Shown here: piece by piece, positions 54,307 through 62,912 of the stretch
Layout of the letters: every line of letters starts with the position of its first letter
How positions within the stretch are numbered: position 1 is the stretch's first letter
Source of the DNA: UBA8389 sp035719105
GTDB lineage: Bacteria; Bacteroidota; Bacteroidia; Bacteroidales; UBA1402
Direction: 5' to 3'
Length of the DNA: 64,000 bases
Assembly (NCBI GenBank): GCA_035719105.1
Contig: DASTGN010000004.1
Span: 248,001-312,000 of the forward strand
The notes under the pieces: generated by a model
Seen by the model: only the letters and a program-made list of their open reading frames with translations
Database searches by the model: none
Told to the model about the DNA's origin: nothing
Position numbers and translations under genes: made by a program

Positions 54307-55782
54307 TCATTTTACCAATTTCCATTCGTAGCCATCCTTGGTGTCTTTGATTTCAAATCCAAGCGCTGTCAGTTCGTTTCTGATTTTGTCGGAGGTTGCC
54401 CAATCTTTGTTCACCTTGGCATCCATGCGCATGTCCAACAAAAGGTTGATAGCACCCTTATAGCCCTCACCAGCCGATTGAGAAGTCTTTTCGTCCAATC
54501 CCAAGCCAAGGATATCTTGGATAAATAATTCAAAAACCTCTTTCAATTCTTTTAAATCTTCAGCATTGATGGTTGCTTTGCCATCGCTGATCATATTAAT
54601 GCTTTTGCAGGCGTCAAAAAGATGAGAAATGACAATGGGACTGTTCAAGTCATCGTTCATTGCTTCAAAACAGCGTTCACGAATGCCCTTTGTATCTATC
54701 GAGGAGTTTGATGATGCTCCGATTTTCAGCAAACGAGCATAAGCTCCCATCAATCGCTCCAATCCCTTTTCAGAAGCCTGGAGGGCTTCGTTGCTAAAGT
54801 CAACGGTGCTGCGATAATGAGCCTGTAAAATAAAAAAACGAATGGTCATGGGGCTGTACGCCTGTGTCAATGCTTGATGGTTTCCTTCGAAAAATTCCTC
54901 CAGGGTTATGAAATTGCCTAAGGATTTGCCCATTTTTTGACCATTGATGGTGATCATATTGTTATGCATCCAAGTATGCACCGTCTCATGCCCCAAAGCG
55001 CCTACGGATTGGGCAATTTCACATTCGTGGTGGGGAAACATTAAATCCATGCCTCCTCCATGAATATCGAACTCTTCACCCAAATACCTGGTGCCCATGG
55101 CAGAACATTCGAGGTGCCAACCAGGAAAACCGTCGCTCCAGGGAGATGGCCAGCGCATGATATGTTCTGGTGAGGCTTTTTTCCATAATGCAAAGTCCAC
55201 GTTGTTGCGTTTTTCGGATTGTCCGTCTAGCTCACGACCGGTCGATAAGAGTTCGTCAATGTTTCGTCCGGAAAGTTTGCCATAATGATGGCTTTTGTTG
55301 TATTTCTCAACGTCAAAATAAACCGAGCCTTCGCTTTCGTAAGCCCAGCCGTTGGTAACTATTTTTTTGACGAATTCAATTTGTTCGATGATATGACCCG
55401 ATGCATGAGGCTCAATGCTGGGAGGCAATACATGGAGGGCTTCCATGGCTTGGTGGTAACGATTGACATAGTATTGAACCACTTCCATTGGTTCCAATTG
55501 TTCCAGCCGGGCTTTTTTTGCGATTTTATCTTCACCTTCATCGGCATCGTTTTCCAAATGGCCTACATCCGTTATATTCCGTACATATCGGACCTTGTAA
55601 CCAATTTTAGTCAGATAACGGAATAGGAGGTCAAAAGTGATGGCAGGGCGTGCATGCCCTAAGTGTGCGTCACCATAAACGGTTGGACCGCAGACATAAA
55701 GTCCTACACGACCTTCGTGAATGGGTTTGAATACTTCTTTCTTACGATGTAGGGTATTGTAAAGGACTAAATCGTTCTGCAT
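54307..55782 (-). CDS. cysS: Cysteinyl-tRNA synthetase
   Basis: CysS charges tRNA-Cys. The 491-residue class I synthetase has the HIGH-like GDAHLGHARP, zinc-binding cysteines and histidines (CGPTVYG, WHLECSAMG, FPHHECEIAQS) and the KMSKS-type KMGKSLGNF. The C-terminal DALR and anticodon-binding domain is complete. The conserved start MQNDLVLYNTLHRKKE puts the ATG at 55782; the frame open to 55836 overlaps the GH3-like gene. It follows that gene by 16 bp. Confidence 0.96.
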   Translation of the reverse strand: MQNDLVLYNTLHRKKEVFKPIHEGRVGLYVCGPTVYGDAHLGHARPAITFDLLFRYLTKIGYKVRYVRNITDVGHLENDADEGEDKIAKKARLEQLEPMEVVQYYVNRYHQAMEALHVLPPSIEPHASGHIIEQIEFVKKIVTNGWAYESEGSVYFDVEKYNKSHHYGKLSGRNIDELLSTGRELDGQSEKRNNVDFALWKKASPEHIMRWPSPWSDGFPGWHLECSAMGTRYLGEEFDIHGGGMDLMFPHHECEIAQSVGALGHETVHTWMHNNMITINGQKMGKSLGNFITLEEFFEGNHQALTQAYSPMTIRFFILQAHYRSTVDFSNEALQASEKGLERLMGAYARLLKIGASSNSSIDTKGIRERCFEAMNDDLNSPIVISHLFDACKSINMISDGKATINAEDLKELKEVFELFIQDILGLGLDEKTSQSAGEGYKGAINLLLDMRMDAKVNKDWATSDKIRNELTALGFEIKDTKDGYEWKLVK

Positions 55783-55798
55783 AGGAGGGAAAATTAAA

Positions 55799-56845
55799 CT
55801 AAAGTAAAATGAAACGGTAGGGGCGAATGGATACAAATCGAATGCGGGGTCCTTCTGAACAACATCGCCACAAACCTGAACAATTGGTCAGAACCATTTG
55901 ATAATCAATGCCTGCTTCGGTATCCTCGAGCGGAACGATATCTTGATCGGTTCCTCCCGTTGGAATAAATTCAAAGAAAATGCTCAAATCGAGTAAAAGC
56001 ATGAAGGAAGGATCGTTTGGATCATCCTGAATGCCGAACAAACCCTCTGGGCTGCAATAAGTAGCTTGTTGGATGAGGCCTTCCGGTAATATGGACTTCG
56101 ATTCTTCCAATTGGGTTGAGTTGGCTGGGCTGCGCACAAATAACACTTCTGCATCGGGCCACAATTCTTTTAAAGATTTCTTTCCAGTTTTGCGACAAGC
56201 CTTATCCAACAATTCCTGCAGCTTAAGTGAGGAACCTTTGAAGCTGGTAACTTTCTGTCCAAGCGCTTCTTTTAAAACTAGTTCTGAAGATGGATTACCA
56301 TCCTTGTCTTCTCCAACGCGCTTTGGTAGATTGAGTAAAGAATTCAAAAAGGGCTCGTTTTCGCGGAGTAGGGCATGTAACTCATTCATAAATGGCAACT
56401 CAACGCCATTTCCAACATTAGCCGAAAAACCTTCAAGCAATTTGCTTCCTGGATTTTTGCAAATGTGTATGGTGTAGCTGTCGCTGATTCCCTTTTGAAA
56501 GGTCTCCGTAATAGCTTGAGCGGTAATAGGTACCATGGTGTCGTTCATTGAGCTTACGACATCTTTTGGAGTCCCCGGCCAAATAAGATCTGTTTCTCCC
56601 ATGCTCATTCTCTGCAGATAGGGCTTTAGATCTGTAAGTCGTTGAATGGGAAGTCGTTCTCTAAATTCCTGGTAGCTGAAAATGGATTTAAAATCGTATT
56701 TTTTACCCCATTCGGTTTCTGCAGCCTCCAAAAGTAGGTTGGACAATTGCTCGCTTTGTATATCGGATGCATCCAAAGCTAAGCCTTGAATTTCTCCAAA
56801 GCGATCTTTTAGGTAAATGCTGTATAATCCCGACAATAAATCCAT
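55799..56845 (-). CDS. Truncated, motif-less GH3-like protein
   Basis: This 348-residue protein is related to the GH3 acyl-adenylating family, which conjugates carboxylates to amino acids. The N-terminus (AAETEWGKKYDFKSIFSYQEF, PYLQRMSMGETDLIWPG) and the YCSPEGLFGIQDDP region match well. Three features are broken. The ATP-binding SSGTTSGxxK loop is reduced to SSMNDTMVPI at about residues 98-107. The GLWRYxxGD motif reads GLWRCCSEGPRI. The reading frame ends after RPYRFILL, about 150 residues before the normal family end, so the C-terminal lid domain is missing. It is probably inactive as an adenylase, either a decaying gene or a repurposed one. Confidence 0.75.
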   Translation of the reverse strand: MDLLSGLYSIYLKDRFGEIQGLALDASDIQSEQLSNLLLEAAETEWGKKYDFKSIFSYQEFRERLPIQRLTDLKPYLQRMSMGETDLIWPGTPKDVVSSMNDTMVPITAQAITETFQKGISDSYTIHICKNPGSKLLEGFSANVGNGVELPFMNELHALLRENEPFLNSLLNLPKRVGEDKDGNPSSELVLKEALGQKVTSFKGSSLKLQELLDKACRKTGKKSLKELWPDAEVLFVRSPANSTQLEESKSILPEGLIQQATYCSPEGLFGIQDDPNDPSFMLLLDLSIFFEFIPTGGTDQDIVPLEDTEAGIDYQMVLTNCSGLWRCCSEGPRIRFVSIRPYRFILL

Positions 56846-56936
56846 GAGGTTTCAGATTTCAATCAACAGTGTCAAAAATAGTTATTTTTTTGCAGTCTTG
56901 AACTTCAGCGGGCGTGAAAACTTAAAAAATTGGAGG

Positions 56937-57746
56937 TTAGACCTGTTCGTCTTTTGGGGGTTCCAAATTTTCTTTCAGTAATTCCGCAAGGTTTACAGTG
57001 GGGTCAATAATATAGGCCAGTGCTTCCTTAGCCGCTTTTTGTTGAGCTTCTTTTTTGGAAAGGCCTTCACCTTGACCGAAATTAATGTTGTTGATGAGTG
57101 CTACAGCCCTGAATCTCGGCCCCTTCGTTGAACTTTTACTAAGTTCTGTCATAAGGAATTCAACGGCCAGCTTTTCCTGTTGGCTCCACTCCAACAGTGC
57201 TGATTTGAAGTTCTCTTCCTTGTTGGCTAAGCCTTCTAAATCGATGTGACGTTCCAGTATCTTTTTTTCTAGGAATCGTTTACACCGTCGGTAACCTTGG
57301 TCGAGGTAAATCGCACCGATCAATGCCTCCAAGGCGTTGCCATAAATGGAAAGATGGGAATCTGGAACGGATGTGGTGGATGATAAGATCAAGGTGTTCA
57401 AGCCAAGATCCATGGCGATTTTGTTCAGACTTTGACGTTGAACAATTTTGGATCTGGTTTTTGTCAGAAACTCCTCATTTGCTGCGGGAAACTGCTTGAA
57501 TAAAATATCAGCGACGATGACGTTTAGCACTGCATCTCCGAGATATTCGAGTCGCTCATTGTTGATGAGCAAGCCATCCTTTGTTCGGACTGACAACGAT
57601 TTATGTCTAAGTGCCTGTTGATACAGTTCTAGCTTAACTGGATAAAAACCCAGCATTCGGTGAAATAACAAATAAGGCTCCTTCTGTTGAACAGTCAGGA
57701 GCCTTATTTGTATAAGTAGGTCTGAAATCAAGCGTTTGGTTTCCAT
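56937..57746 (-). CDS. rnc: Ribonuclease III
   Basis: RNase III cuts double-stranded RNA in rRNA precursors and structured mRNAs. The 269-residue protein has the catalytic signature NERLEYLGDAVLNVIVADILF, seen around residues 68-88, with the second acidic site in YGNALEALIGAIYLD. A C-terminal dsRNA-binding domain (about 180-250) has ALINNINFGQGEGLSKKEAQQKAA in parts. The start at 57746 overlaps the fabF stop by 19 bp and gives the N-terminal helix seen in other Bacteroidota. ATG 57656 is an alternative. Confidence 0.95.
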   Translation of the reverse strand: METKRLISDLLIQIRLLTVQQKEPYLLFHRMLGFYPVKLELYQQALRHKSLSVRTKDGLLINNERLEYLGDAVLNVIVADILFKQFPAANEEFLTKTRSKIVQRQSLNKIAMDLGLNTLILSSTTSVPDSHLSIYGNALEALIGAIYLDQGYRRCKRFLEKKILERHIDLEGLANKEENFKSALLEWSQQEKLAVEFLMTELSKSSTKGPRFRAVALINNINFGQGEGLSKKEAQQKAAKEALAYIIDPTVNLAELLKENLEPPKDEQV

Positions 57747-58993
57747 TTCTTAACGATGACACTGGCATTGTGTCCACCGAAACCGAAAGTATTGGACAAA
57801 GCTGCCCTCACTTCGCGTTTACAGGCTTTGTTAAACGTGAAATTCAGTTTGTAATCAATTTCTGGATCTTCATCACCTTCCGTGAAGTTTATCGTAGGAG
57901 GAATGATGTCGTTTTGAACAGCCAGAACACAAGCCATCGCTTCAATTGCACCGGCGGCACCGAGAAGGTGACCAGTCTGAGATTTGGTGGAACTAATGTT
58001 CAGGTCGTAAGCTGATGGGCCGAAAACAGATTTTATAGCTTTCGTTTCAGCGATATCTCCAAGTGGTGTTGAAGTTCCGTGTACATTGATGTAATCAATA
58101 TCGGAAGGCAGCATTTCGGCATCTTCAAGCGCATTTTTCATCACATTCAAAGCACCAAGTCCATCAGGATGCGGGGCGGTCATGTGATGTGCATCGGCAG
58201 ACATGCCGACACCAGCTACTTCTGCGTAGATTTTTGCACCACGGGCTAAAGCATGTTCAAGTTCTTCTAAAATCAATGCAACGCCACCTTCTGCAATGAC
58301 AAATCCGTCACGGCTTTTGCTGAAAGGGCGGGAGGCGGTTGTCGGATCATCGTTGCGGGTAGAAAGGGCATGCAAGGCATTGAACCCACCTACTCCAGCA
58401 GCGGTGATGGCAGCTTCTGATCCACCACAGACAAATGCGTTAGCCTTACCCAAACGGATTAGGTTAAATGCATCGGCAATGGCGTTTGAAGAAGAAGCAC
58501 AAGCAGAAACCGTGCAGAAATTTGGACCCCTGAAGCCATACATAATGGATATGTGGCCGGCAGAAAGGTCAGAAATCATTTTAGGAATGAAAAACGGGCT
58601 GAAACGAGGCGTTCCATCACCTTTTGCAAATTCTATGACTTCCTGCTCAAAAGTTTCGATTCCCCCAATACCTGCACCCCAAATAACCCCGATTCGATCG
58701 AGATCTTCTTTTTCGGTGTCCAGGCCTGAGTCTTCAATCGCTTCTTTGGCACAAATGACGGCATATTGCGCAAATTGATCGTATTTGCGGGCCTCTTTTC
58801 TGTCAAAATGGTCGCCTTGATTGAAATCTTTTACTTCGCAGGCAAATTTTGTTTTAAACTTTGACGAGTCAAAGCGCGTAATAGGCCCGGCACCGCTTAC
58901 ACCCTTGACCAACGAGGACCAGGTATCGGCCACGTTGTTGCCCACGGGTGTAATGGCTCCAAGGCCTGTTACGACAACTCTTTTTAATTCCAT
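57728..58993 (-). CDS. fabF: 3-oxoacyl-ACP synthase II
   Basis: FabF elongates acyl-ACP with malonyl-ACP in fatty-acid synthesis. The 421-residue ketosynthase has the nucleophile Cys in VSACASSSNAI and the two histidines in VHGTSTPLGD and SQTGHLLGAAGAIEA. The C-terminal NTFGFGGHNASVI is intact. It lies 16 bp downstream of acpP, and its stop overlaps the rnc start, giving the order acpP-fabF-rnc. Confidence 0.96.
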   Translation of the reverse strand: MELKRVVVTGLGAITPVGNNVADTWSSLVKGVSGAGPITRFDSSKFKTKFACEVKDFNQGDHFDRKEARKYDQFAQYAVICAKEAIEDSGLDTEKEDLDRIGVIWGAGIGGIETFEQEVIEFAKGDGTPRFSPFFIPKMISDLSAGHISIMYGFRGPNFCTVSACASSSNAIADAFNLIRLGKANAFVCGGSEAAITAAGVGGFNALHALSTRNDDPTTASRPFSKSRDGFVIAEGGVALILEELEHALARGAKIYAEVAGVGMSADAHHMTAPHPDGLGALNVMKNALEDAEMLPSDIDYINVHGTSTPLGDIAETKAIKSVFGPSAYDLNISSTKSQTGHLLGAAGAIEAMACVLAVQNDIIPPTINFTEGDEDPEIDYKLNFTFNKACKREVRAALSNTFGFGGHNASVIVKKWKPNA

Positions 58994-59009
58994 ACGTAAA
59001 TTGCCTTAT

Positions 59010-59246
59010 TTATTTGGCAACAGCTTCGATATGAGCAATCGCTTCACCTACAGTGGTGATTTTTTCTGCTTGATCATCGGGGATAGAGATTCCGAATTCT
59101 TTTTCGAATTCCATAATCAGTTCCACAGTGTCAAGTGAGTCTGCGCCCAAGTCGTTGGTGAAAGAGGCTTCCGGAGTAACTTCTGTTTCTTCAACGCCTA
59201 ATTTGTCAACGATAATGGCTTTTACTTTTGCAGCAACATCAGACAT
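59010..59246 (-). CDS. acpP: Acyl carrier protein
   Basis: ACP carries acyl chains on a phosphopantetheine arm. The 78-residue acidic protein has the attachment serine S37 in GADSLDTVELIMEFE. I prefer the ATG at 59246 (MSDVAAKVKAII); an upstream in-frame ATG at 59255 would add three residues. It is the first gene of the acpP-fabF-rnc run, and a short dyad lies upstream at 59346-59361. Confidence 0.96.
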   Translation of the reverse strand: MSDVAAKVKAIIVDKLGVEETEVTPEASFTNDLGADSLDTVELIMEFEKEFGISIPDDQAEKITTVGEAIAHIEAVAK

Positions 59247-59345
59247 AACGGTCATTTTTTAGGTTAATAATAAAATCTTATTCGTAATTTTGCGGCACAA
59301 AGGAACAAATAAAAAATGGAATTCTCCTACTGATTTGTCCAAAAA

Positions 59346-59361
59346 GTGCAACATTTTGCAC
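59346..59361. promoter_or_regulatory. Dyad symmetry in the acpP/purN divergent region
   Basis: GTGCAACATTTTGCAC is a 6-bp perfect inverted repeat with a 4-bp spacer. It lies between the divergent acpP and purN starts. A half-site TGTGCAAGG follows near 59378. It could be an operator; no regulator is known from the sequence. Confidence 0.3.
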
Positions 59362-59406
59362 AAAAAGACGAACTCTGTGCAAGGAAAAACCGAATATTAA
59401 GGCATT

Positions 59407-59991
59407 ATGATACCTGTCCGTTTAGCCATTCTTGCATCTGGGTCTGGAACCAATGCGGAGAATATAATCCAATTTTTTTCTGCCGATAATCGAGTCAAAA
59501 TTGCGATTGTCATTTCCAACAAGGCAGAAGCAAAAGTTCACCAACGTGCTCAAAATTTGGGAGTTCCATCTGTTACATTATCAAAGGAAGTATTAACGGA
59601 CGGTTTGGCTCTGAATCAGATAATTCAGAAAGAACGAATTGATTTTATCATTTTGGCAGGCTATCTACTCAAAATTCCTGCTGAATTGATCGCTGCTTTT
59701 CCGAATAGAATCGTCAACATTCATCCTGCCCTTTTACCTAAATATGGCGGAAAAGGAATGTATGGAAATGCGGTCCATCAAGCAGTAGTCGATGCCAAGG
59801 AACAGGAGTCTGGCATAACAATTCACTTTGTGAATGAAAATTACGATGAAGGTTCGATTGTATTTCAGGCCAAATGCCCAGTTTTTTCAGAAGATTCGGC
59901 TGATGAAGTTGCAGCTAAAGTTCACCTCTTGGAGTACAAACATTTTCCCGAAGTAATCGGTAAATTGTTGCAGAAGGAATTCAATTGGTAA
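59407..59991 (+). CDS. purN: Phosphoribosylglycinamide formyltransferase
   Basis: PurN transfers a formyl group from 10-formyl-THF to GAR in purine synthesis. The 194-residue protein starts with the nucleotide-binding LAILASGSGTNAENII. It has the catalytic Asn and His in VNIHPALLPKYGGKGMYG and the catalytic Asp in VNENYDEGSIVFQ. It is a single gene, 1 bp from the convergent pdxB stop. Confidence 0.95.
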   Translation: MIPVRLAILASGSGTNAENIIQFFSADNRVKIAIVISNKAEAKVHQRAQNLGVPSVTLSKEVLTDGLALNQIIQKERIDFIILAGYLLKIPAELIAAFPNRIVNIHPALLPKYGGKGMYGNAVHQAVVDAKEQESGITIHFVNENYDEGSIVFQAKCPVFSEDSADEVAAKVHLLEYKHFPEVIGKLLQKEFNW

Positions 59992-59992
59992 A

Positions 59993-61141
59993 CTACTCTC
60001 TGTAATCGTCCGTGTGGTTCACCTCATTTCGGGGTGGTGTTTGAAATCCAAAAGCGCGTAGCAATTCCGCTTCGGTTTCAGCCAGATTTACAATTCGGAA
60101 TGCTTTATACTCCCTGCGAAAAACGTATTTTCCACGAATTTCTTCAAACGAAGTAGGCGATTTTTTTAAAACTTCTGAATCCTTGACAGGATCGTATGCA
60201 TATAATAAAGCAGAAGCGATTTTATGTGGACTGTTTTTGTGAATCTTTAGAACTGGCTCTTCTGGGACAGGCAATTCCAAACAAACTTTTGGTGGCATGC
60301 TCAGCTCCAAAAACATATTCAATTGTTCAACCACAGTTCGGGTTGCATTGGCCTTTCCATCGGAAGAATATCCTGCAATGTGCGGAGTCGCTATCATTGC
60401 TCGTTCCAAGAGTTCTAAGTCAATGTCGGGTTCATTTTCCCAACAGTCTATGGCGCAATCAATCACTTTTCCATCTCGGATAGCTGATTTCAGAACATTC
60501 GTTTCAATAATGCTCCCTCTTGCAGTATTTATAATAAAAACCCGTTTTTTCAGCTTTGTGAAAAAAGCAGCATCTGCCATATGCCATGTTTTATCAGGGC
60601 CTTCTTTTTCCAAATTTGGATGAAACGTGATGATGTCACTGTCGGCTAATAAACGTTCCATGCTTATAAAATTCTTTTCCCCTTCGTTTCGAGCGCGAGG
60701 AGGATCGTAAAGCAGAACTTCCATTCCCAATAGCCTTGCAAACCGTTCAACCTTTTGTCCACACTGACCAACACCGATTATACCGATGGTCTTTTCAGCA
60801 AGATTGAAATTGTATTTACGGGAAAAGTTCAACATGCTCGAAATCACATATTGAGCTACAGCCCTGGCATTGCAACCTGGCGCATTCACCCATTTGATAT
60901 TCTTGACGGCGCAATAATCCGTATCGATATGGTCAAAGCCGATGGTTGCAGTGCCGATGAAGCGGACCTTGGTGCCTTCAAGCAAATCTCTGTTACAAAT
61001 GGTACGGGTACGGATCAAAATGGCATCAGCATCCAAAATATCTTCTTTTCGGATTTCTTTGCCAGAAAGATACACCACTTCCGCATAGGGTTCTAAAAGA
61101 CCTTTCAAATAAGGAATTTTATTGTCGGCAACAATTTTCAT
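59993..61141 (-). CDS. pdxB: Erythronate-4-phosphate dehydrogenase
   Basis: PdxB oxidises 4-phosphoerythronate in the DXP-dependent pyridoxal phosphate pathway. The 382-residue D-2-hydroxyacid dehydrogenase starts MKIVADNKIPYLKGLL. The NAD-binding IGIIGVGQCGQKVE, the catalytic Arg in NTARGSIIE, Glu in CWENEPDID and His in TPHIAGYSSDGK are all present. The extra C-terminal domain (about 290-382) distinguishes PdxB from SerA. The start at 61141 agrees with a -7 element at 61172-61179. Confidence 0.94.
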   Translation of the reverse strand: MKIVADNKIPYLKGLLEPYAEVVYLSGKEIRKEDILDADAILIRTRTICNRDLLEGTKVRFIGTATIGFDHIDTDYCAVKNIKWVNAPGCNARAVAQYVISSMLNFSRKYNFNLAEKTIGIIGVGQCGQKVERFARLLGMEVLLYDPPRARNEGEKNFISMERLLADSDIITFHPNLEKEGPDKTWHMADAAFFTKLKKRVFIINTARGSIIETNVLKSAIRDGKVIDCAIDCWENEPDIDLELLERAMIATPHIAGYSSDGKANATRTVVEQLNMFLELSMPPKVCLELPVPEEPVLKIHKNSPHKIASALLYAYDPVKDSEVLKKSPTSFEEIRGKYVFRREYKAFRIVNLAETEAELLRAFGFQTPPRNEVNHTDDYRE

Positions 61142-61171
61142 AGGGATGATTGAACTCAAAAATTCGGAGGG

Positions 61172-61179
61172 CAAAGGTA
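61172..61179 (-). promoter_or_regulatory. pdxB promoter -7 element
   Basis: The minus strand reads TACCTTTG, 30 bp before the pdxB ATG at 61141. It excludes a start at 61174. Confidence 0.5.
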
Positions 61180-61230
61180 CTCAAACTTTTTGACAGGGGA
61201 AAATAACAAGCAGCAAACGTTAATGCCCGT

Positions 61231-62139
61231 TTAGGATAAGGAGAGAAAAAACGAAAGTGGTTTTTTTAATAATCTAACCCATAGAGTTTTAAGATATATT
61301 TTACAAATAAAACTCTTACTGTCTGAATGAGCGTGATGGTGCAAGAATTTGGCAATTAGACGGGTGCATTCTACATTCGAATAACCTGCACGAATCAAGT
61401 ATTTAGCAAAGTTGACAGTCATATAGTTGTATTCCATTTTTTTCAATAAATCAGATGAAACCGGATTCAAGGAAATAGGCAGTTGAGCGATCCATTTATC
61501 GGTCAACGTCATGGAATTTATAATCCAACCCTTGCTATGGTATCCTTTTGAAAAATGTTCAATCAAAATGTCGTTGACGAAATAGTTTTTGTAACCAGCC
61601 ATACGCGCTTGAAGGCAAATGTCAATGTCGTAGGAATGATATCCATTAAAAGCTTCTTCATCGAAACGAATTTTTTGAAACAAATCCTTTCTGGCACACA
61701 TGAAAACCCCATCCACTGCTATTACTTCCTTTTTTTCAATGCTGTTGTCAAATCCGGATTGTTGCAATTCTTGCTTGCGTCCGCTTGGGGTCGATTGGAT
61801 AATGTACTTATATGGTTCATACAAACTCCAAGGCGATGGGATTTTTGAAAGGGTTGCGCAACCGCAAATGCCGATGATGCCGGTGGAGGAGTCGCTTAGG
61901 TAATCCAGAACTTTGAGTCCCCAATTGGTCGTGTGGAAGAAAACATCTTCGTGGATGAAGCAGATAATGTCATACTTGCTTTTAGCTACACCTTCATTAT
62001 ATGCTGAAAAAATGGAATATTTATTTTCTGAATTGTCCATTCCAATGATTTCATATGGAACTCCGATCTTCTCCTCGATGTTCTTCTGCAGGGCTGCAGC
62101 AATTTGTGTACTAGTTGAGCAGATTACAATCGATATCAT
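61231..62139 (-). CDS. Glycosyltransferase (StrF-like, GT2-related)
   Basis: This 302-residue protein resembles the StrF-like branch of GT-A glycosyltransferases. VPYEIIGMDNSENKYSIFSAYN is followed by YDIICFIHEDVFF, where the HED is the likely metal and sugar-nucleotide site. A later segment has DIDICLQARMAGYKNYFV. It probably acts on a surface glycan, fitting the LPS genes that follow on the other strand. The donor and acceptor are unknown. The last 50 residues are basic and may be membrane-associated. Confidence 0.82.
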   Translation of the reverse strand: MISIVICSTSTQIAAALQKNIEEKIGVPYEIIGMDNSENKYSIFSAYNEGVAKSKYDIICFIHEDVFFHTTNWGLKVLDYLSDSSTGIIGICGCATLSKIPSPWSLYEPYKYIIQSTPSGRKQELQQSGFDNSIEKKEVIAVDGVFMCARKDLFQKIRFDEEAFNGYHSYDIDICLQARMAGYKNYFVNDILIEHFSKGYHSKGWIINSMTLTDKWIAQLPISLNPVSSDLLKKMEYNYMTVNFAKYLIRAGYSNVECTRLIAKFLHHHAHSDSKSFICKIYLKTLWVRLLKKPLSFFLSLS

Positions 62140-62269
62140 TTCGTGAATGGATATACTTTGGATGTTTTCAATCGGGCAAAGCTATTAAAAATATTGGAAA
62201 CTTACCTTGCTGGAATTGCATATTGCTGTGATAATCGCATTTCTTATTTTTCAAGAGGTAAGAAATATG

Positions 62270-62277
62270 TATCTTTG
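62270..62277 (+). promoter_or_regulatory. -7 element for the DUF4254-GT9-kinase run
   Basis: TATCTTTG matches TAnnTTTG, 25 bp before the ATG at 62303. Confidence 0.45.
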
Positions 62278-62302
62278 CGTTCACATTCTAATGTAAAACG
62301 AT

Positions 62303-62908
62303 ATGACTTTCAGCGCCCTTTTCATTACTATTTTCAAGGAAGCAACCAAGCTTTACCATGTGTCAGATAACGTTGATGCACCGTTCAGCAACCCTTATGC
62401 ACCAAACACCATAGAAAGCGATTTATTCCTGAAAAACTGGATTGATGCAGTGCAATGGCATTTGGAAGACATTATACGCAATCCTCTGATTGATCCGGTG
62501 GAAGCGTTGGCGCTTAAACGTCGGATAGATGCCTCGAACCAAGATCGTACAGACCTGGTGGAGCGCATTGACAGTTTTTTTTGGGAAAAATTCAAAGATG
62601 TTAAAGTATCCGCAGATGCCGTAATCAATACTGAAAGTCCAGCTTGGGCCATCGACCGTTTATCCATCCTGATTTTAAAAATTTGGCACATGCAGTCGGA
62701 AGTTGACCGACCTGAAGCGGCAGATGATCATCGTATGCAATGTCAGAAGAAATTGGATGTTCTGAATGAGCAACTCGCCGATCTTTCAAGCGCAATTGAT
62801 CAATTGATTTCTGATATAGAGTCTGGCAAGCGATACATGAAGGTTTATAAGCAAATGAAAATGTATAACGACCCGGCTCTTAATCCGGTTTTATACGCAA
62901 AAAAATGA
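62303..62908 (+). CDS. DUF4254 protein
   Basis: This 201-residue, mostly helical soluble protein matches DUF4254. Family-typical strings are NWIDAVQWHLEDIIR, ALALKRRIDASNQDRTDLVE and DRLSILILKIWHM. It has no signal peptide. The family is found almost only in Bacteroidota beside GT9 glycosyltransferases, as here (4 bp before the GT9 gene). That suggests a role in lipid A or core-oligosaccharide assembly, but no activity is known. Confidence 0.85.
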   Translation: MTFSALFITIFKEATKLYHVSDNVDAPFSNPYAPNTIESDLFLKNWIDAVQWHLEDIIRNPLIDPVEALALKRRIDASNQDRTDLVERIDSFFWEKFKDVKVSADAVINTESPAWAIDRLSILILKIWHMQSEVDRPEAADDHRMQCQKKLDVLNEQLADLSSAIDQLISDIESGKRYMKVYKQMKMYNDPALNPVLYAKK

Positions 62909-62912
62909 TAGA

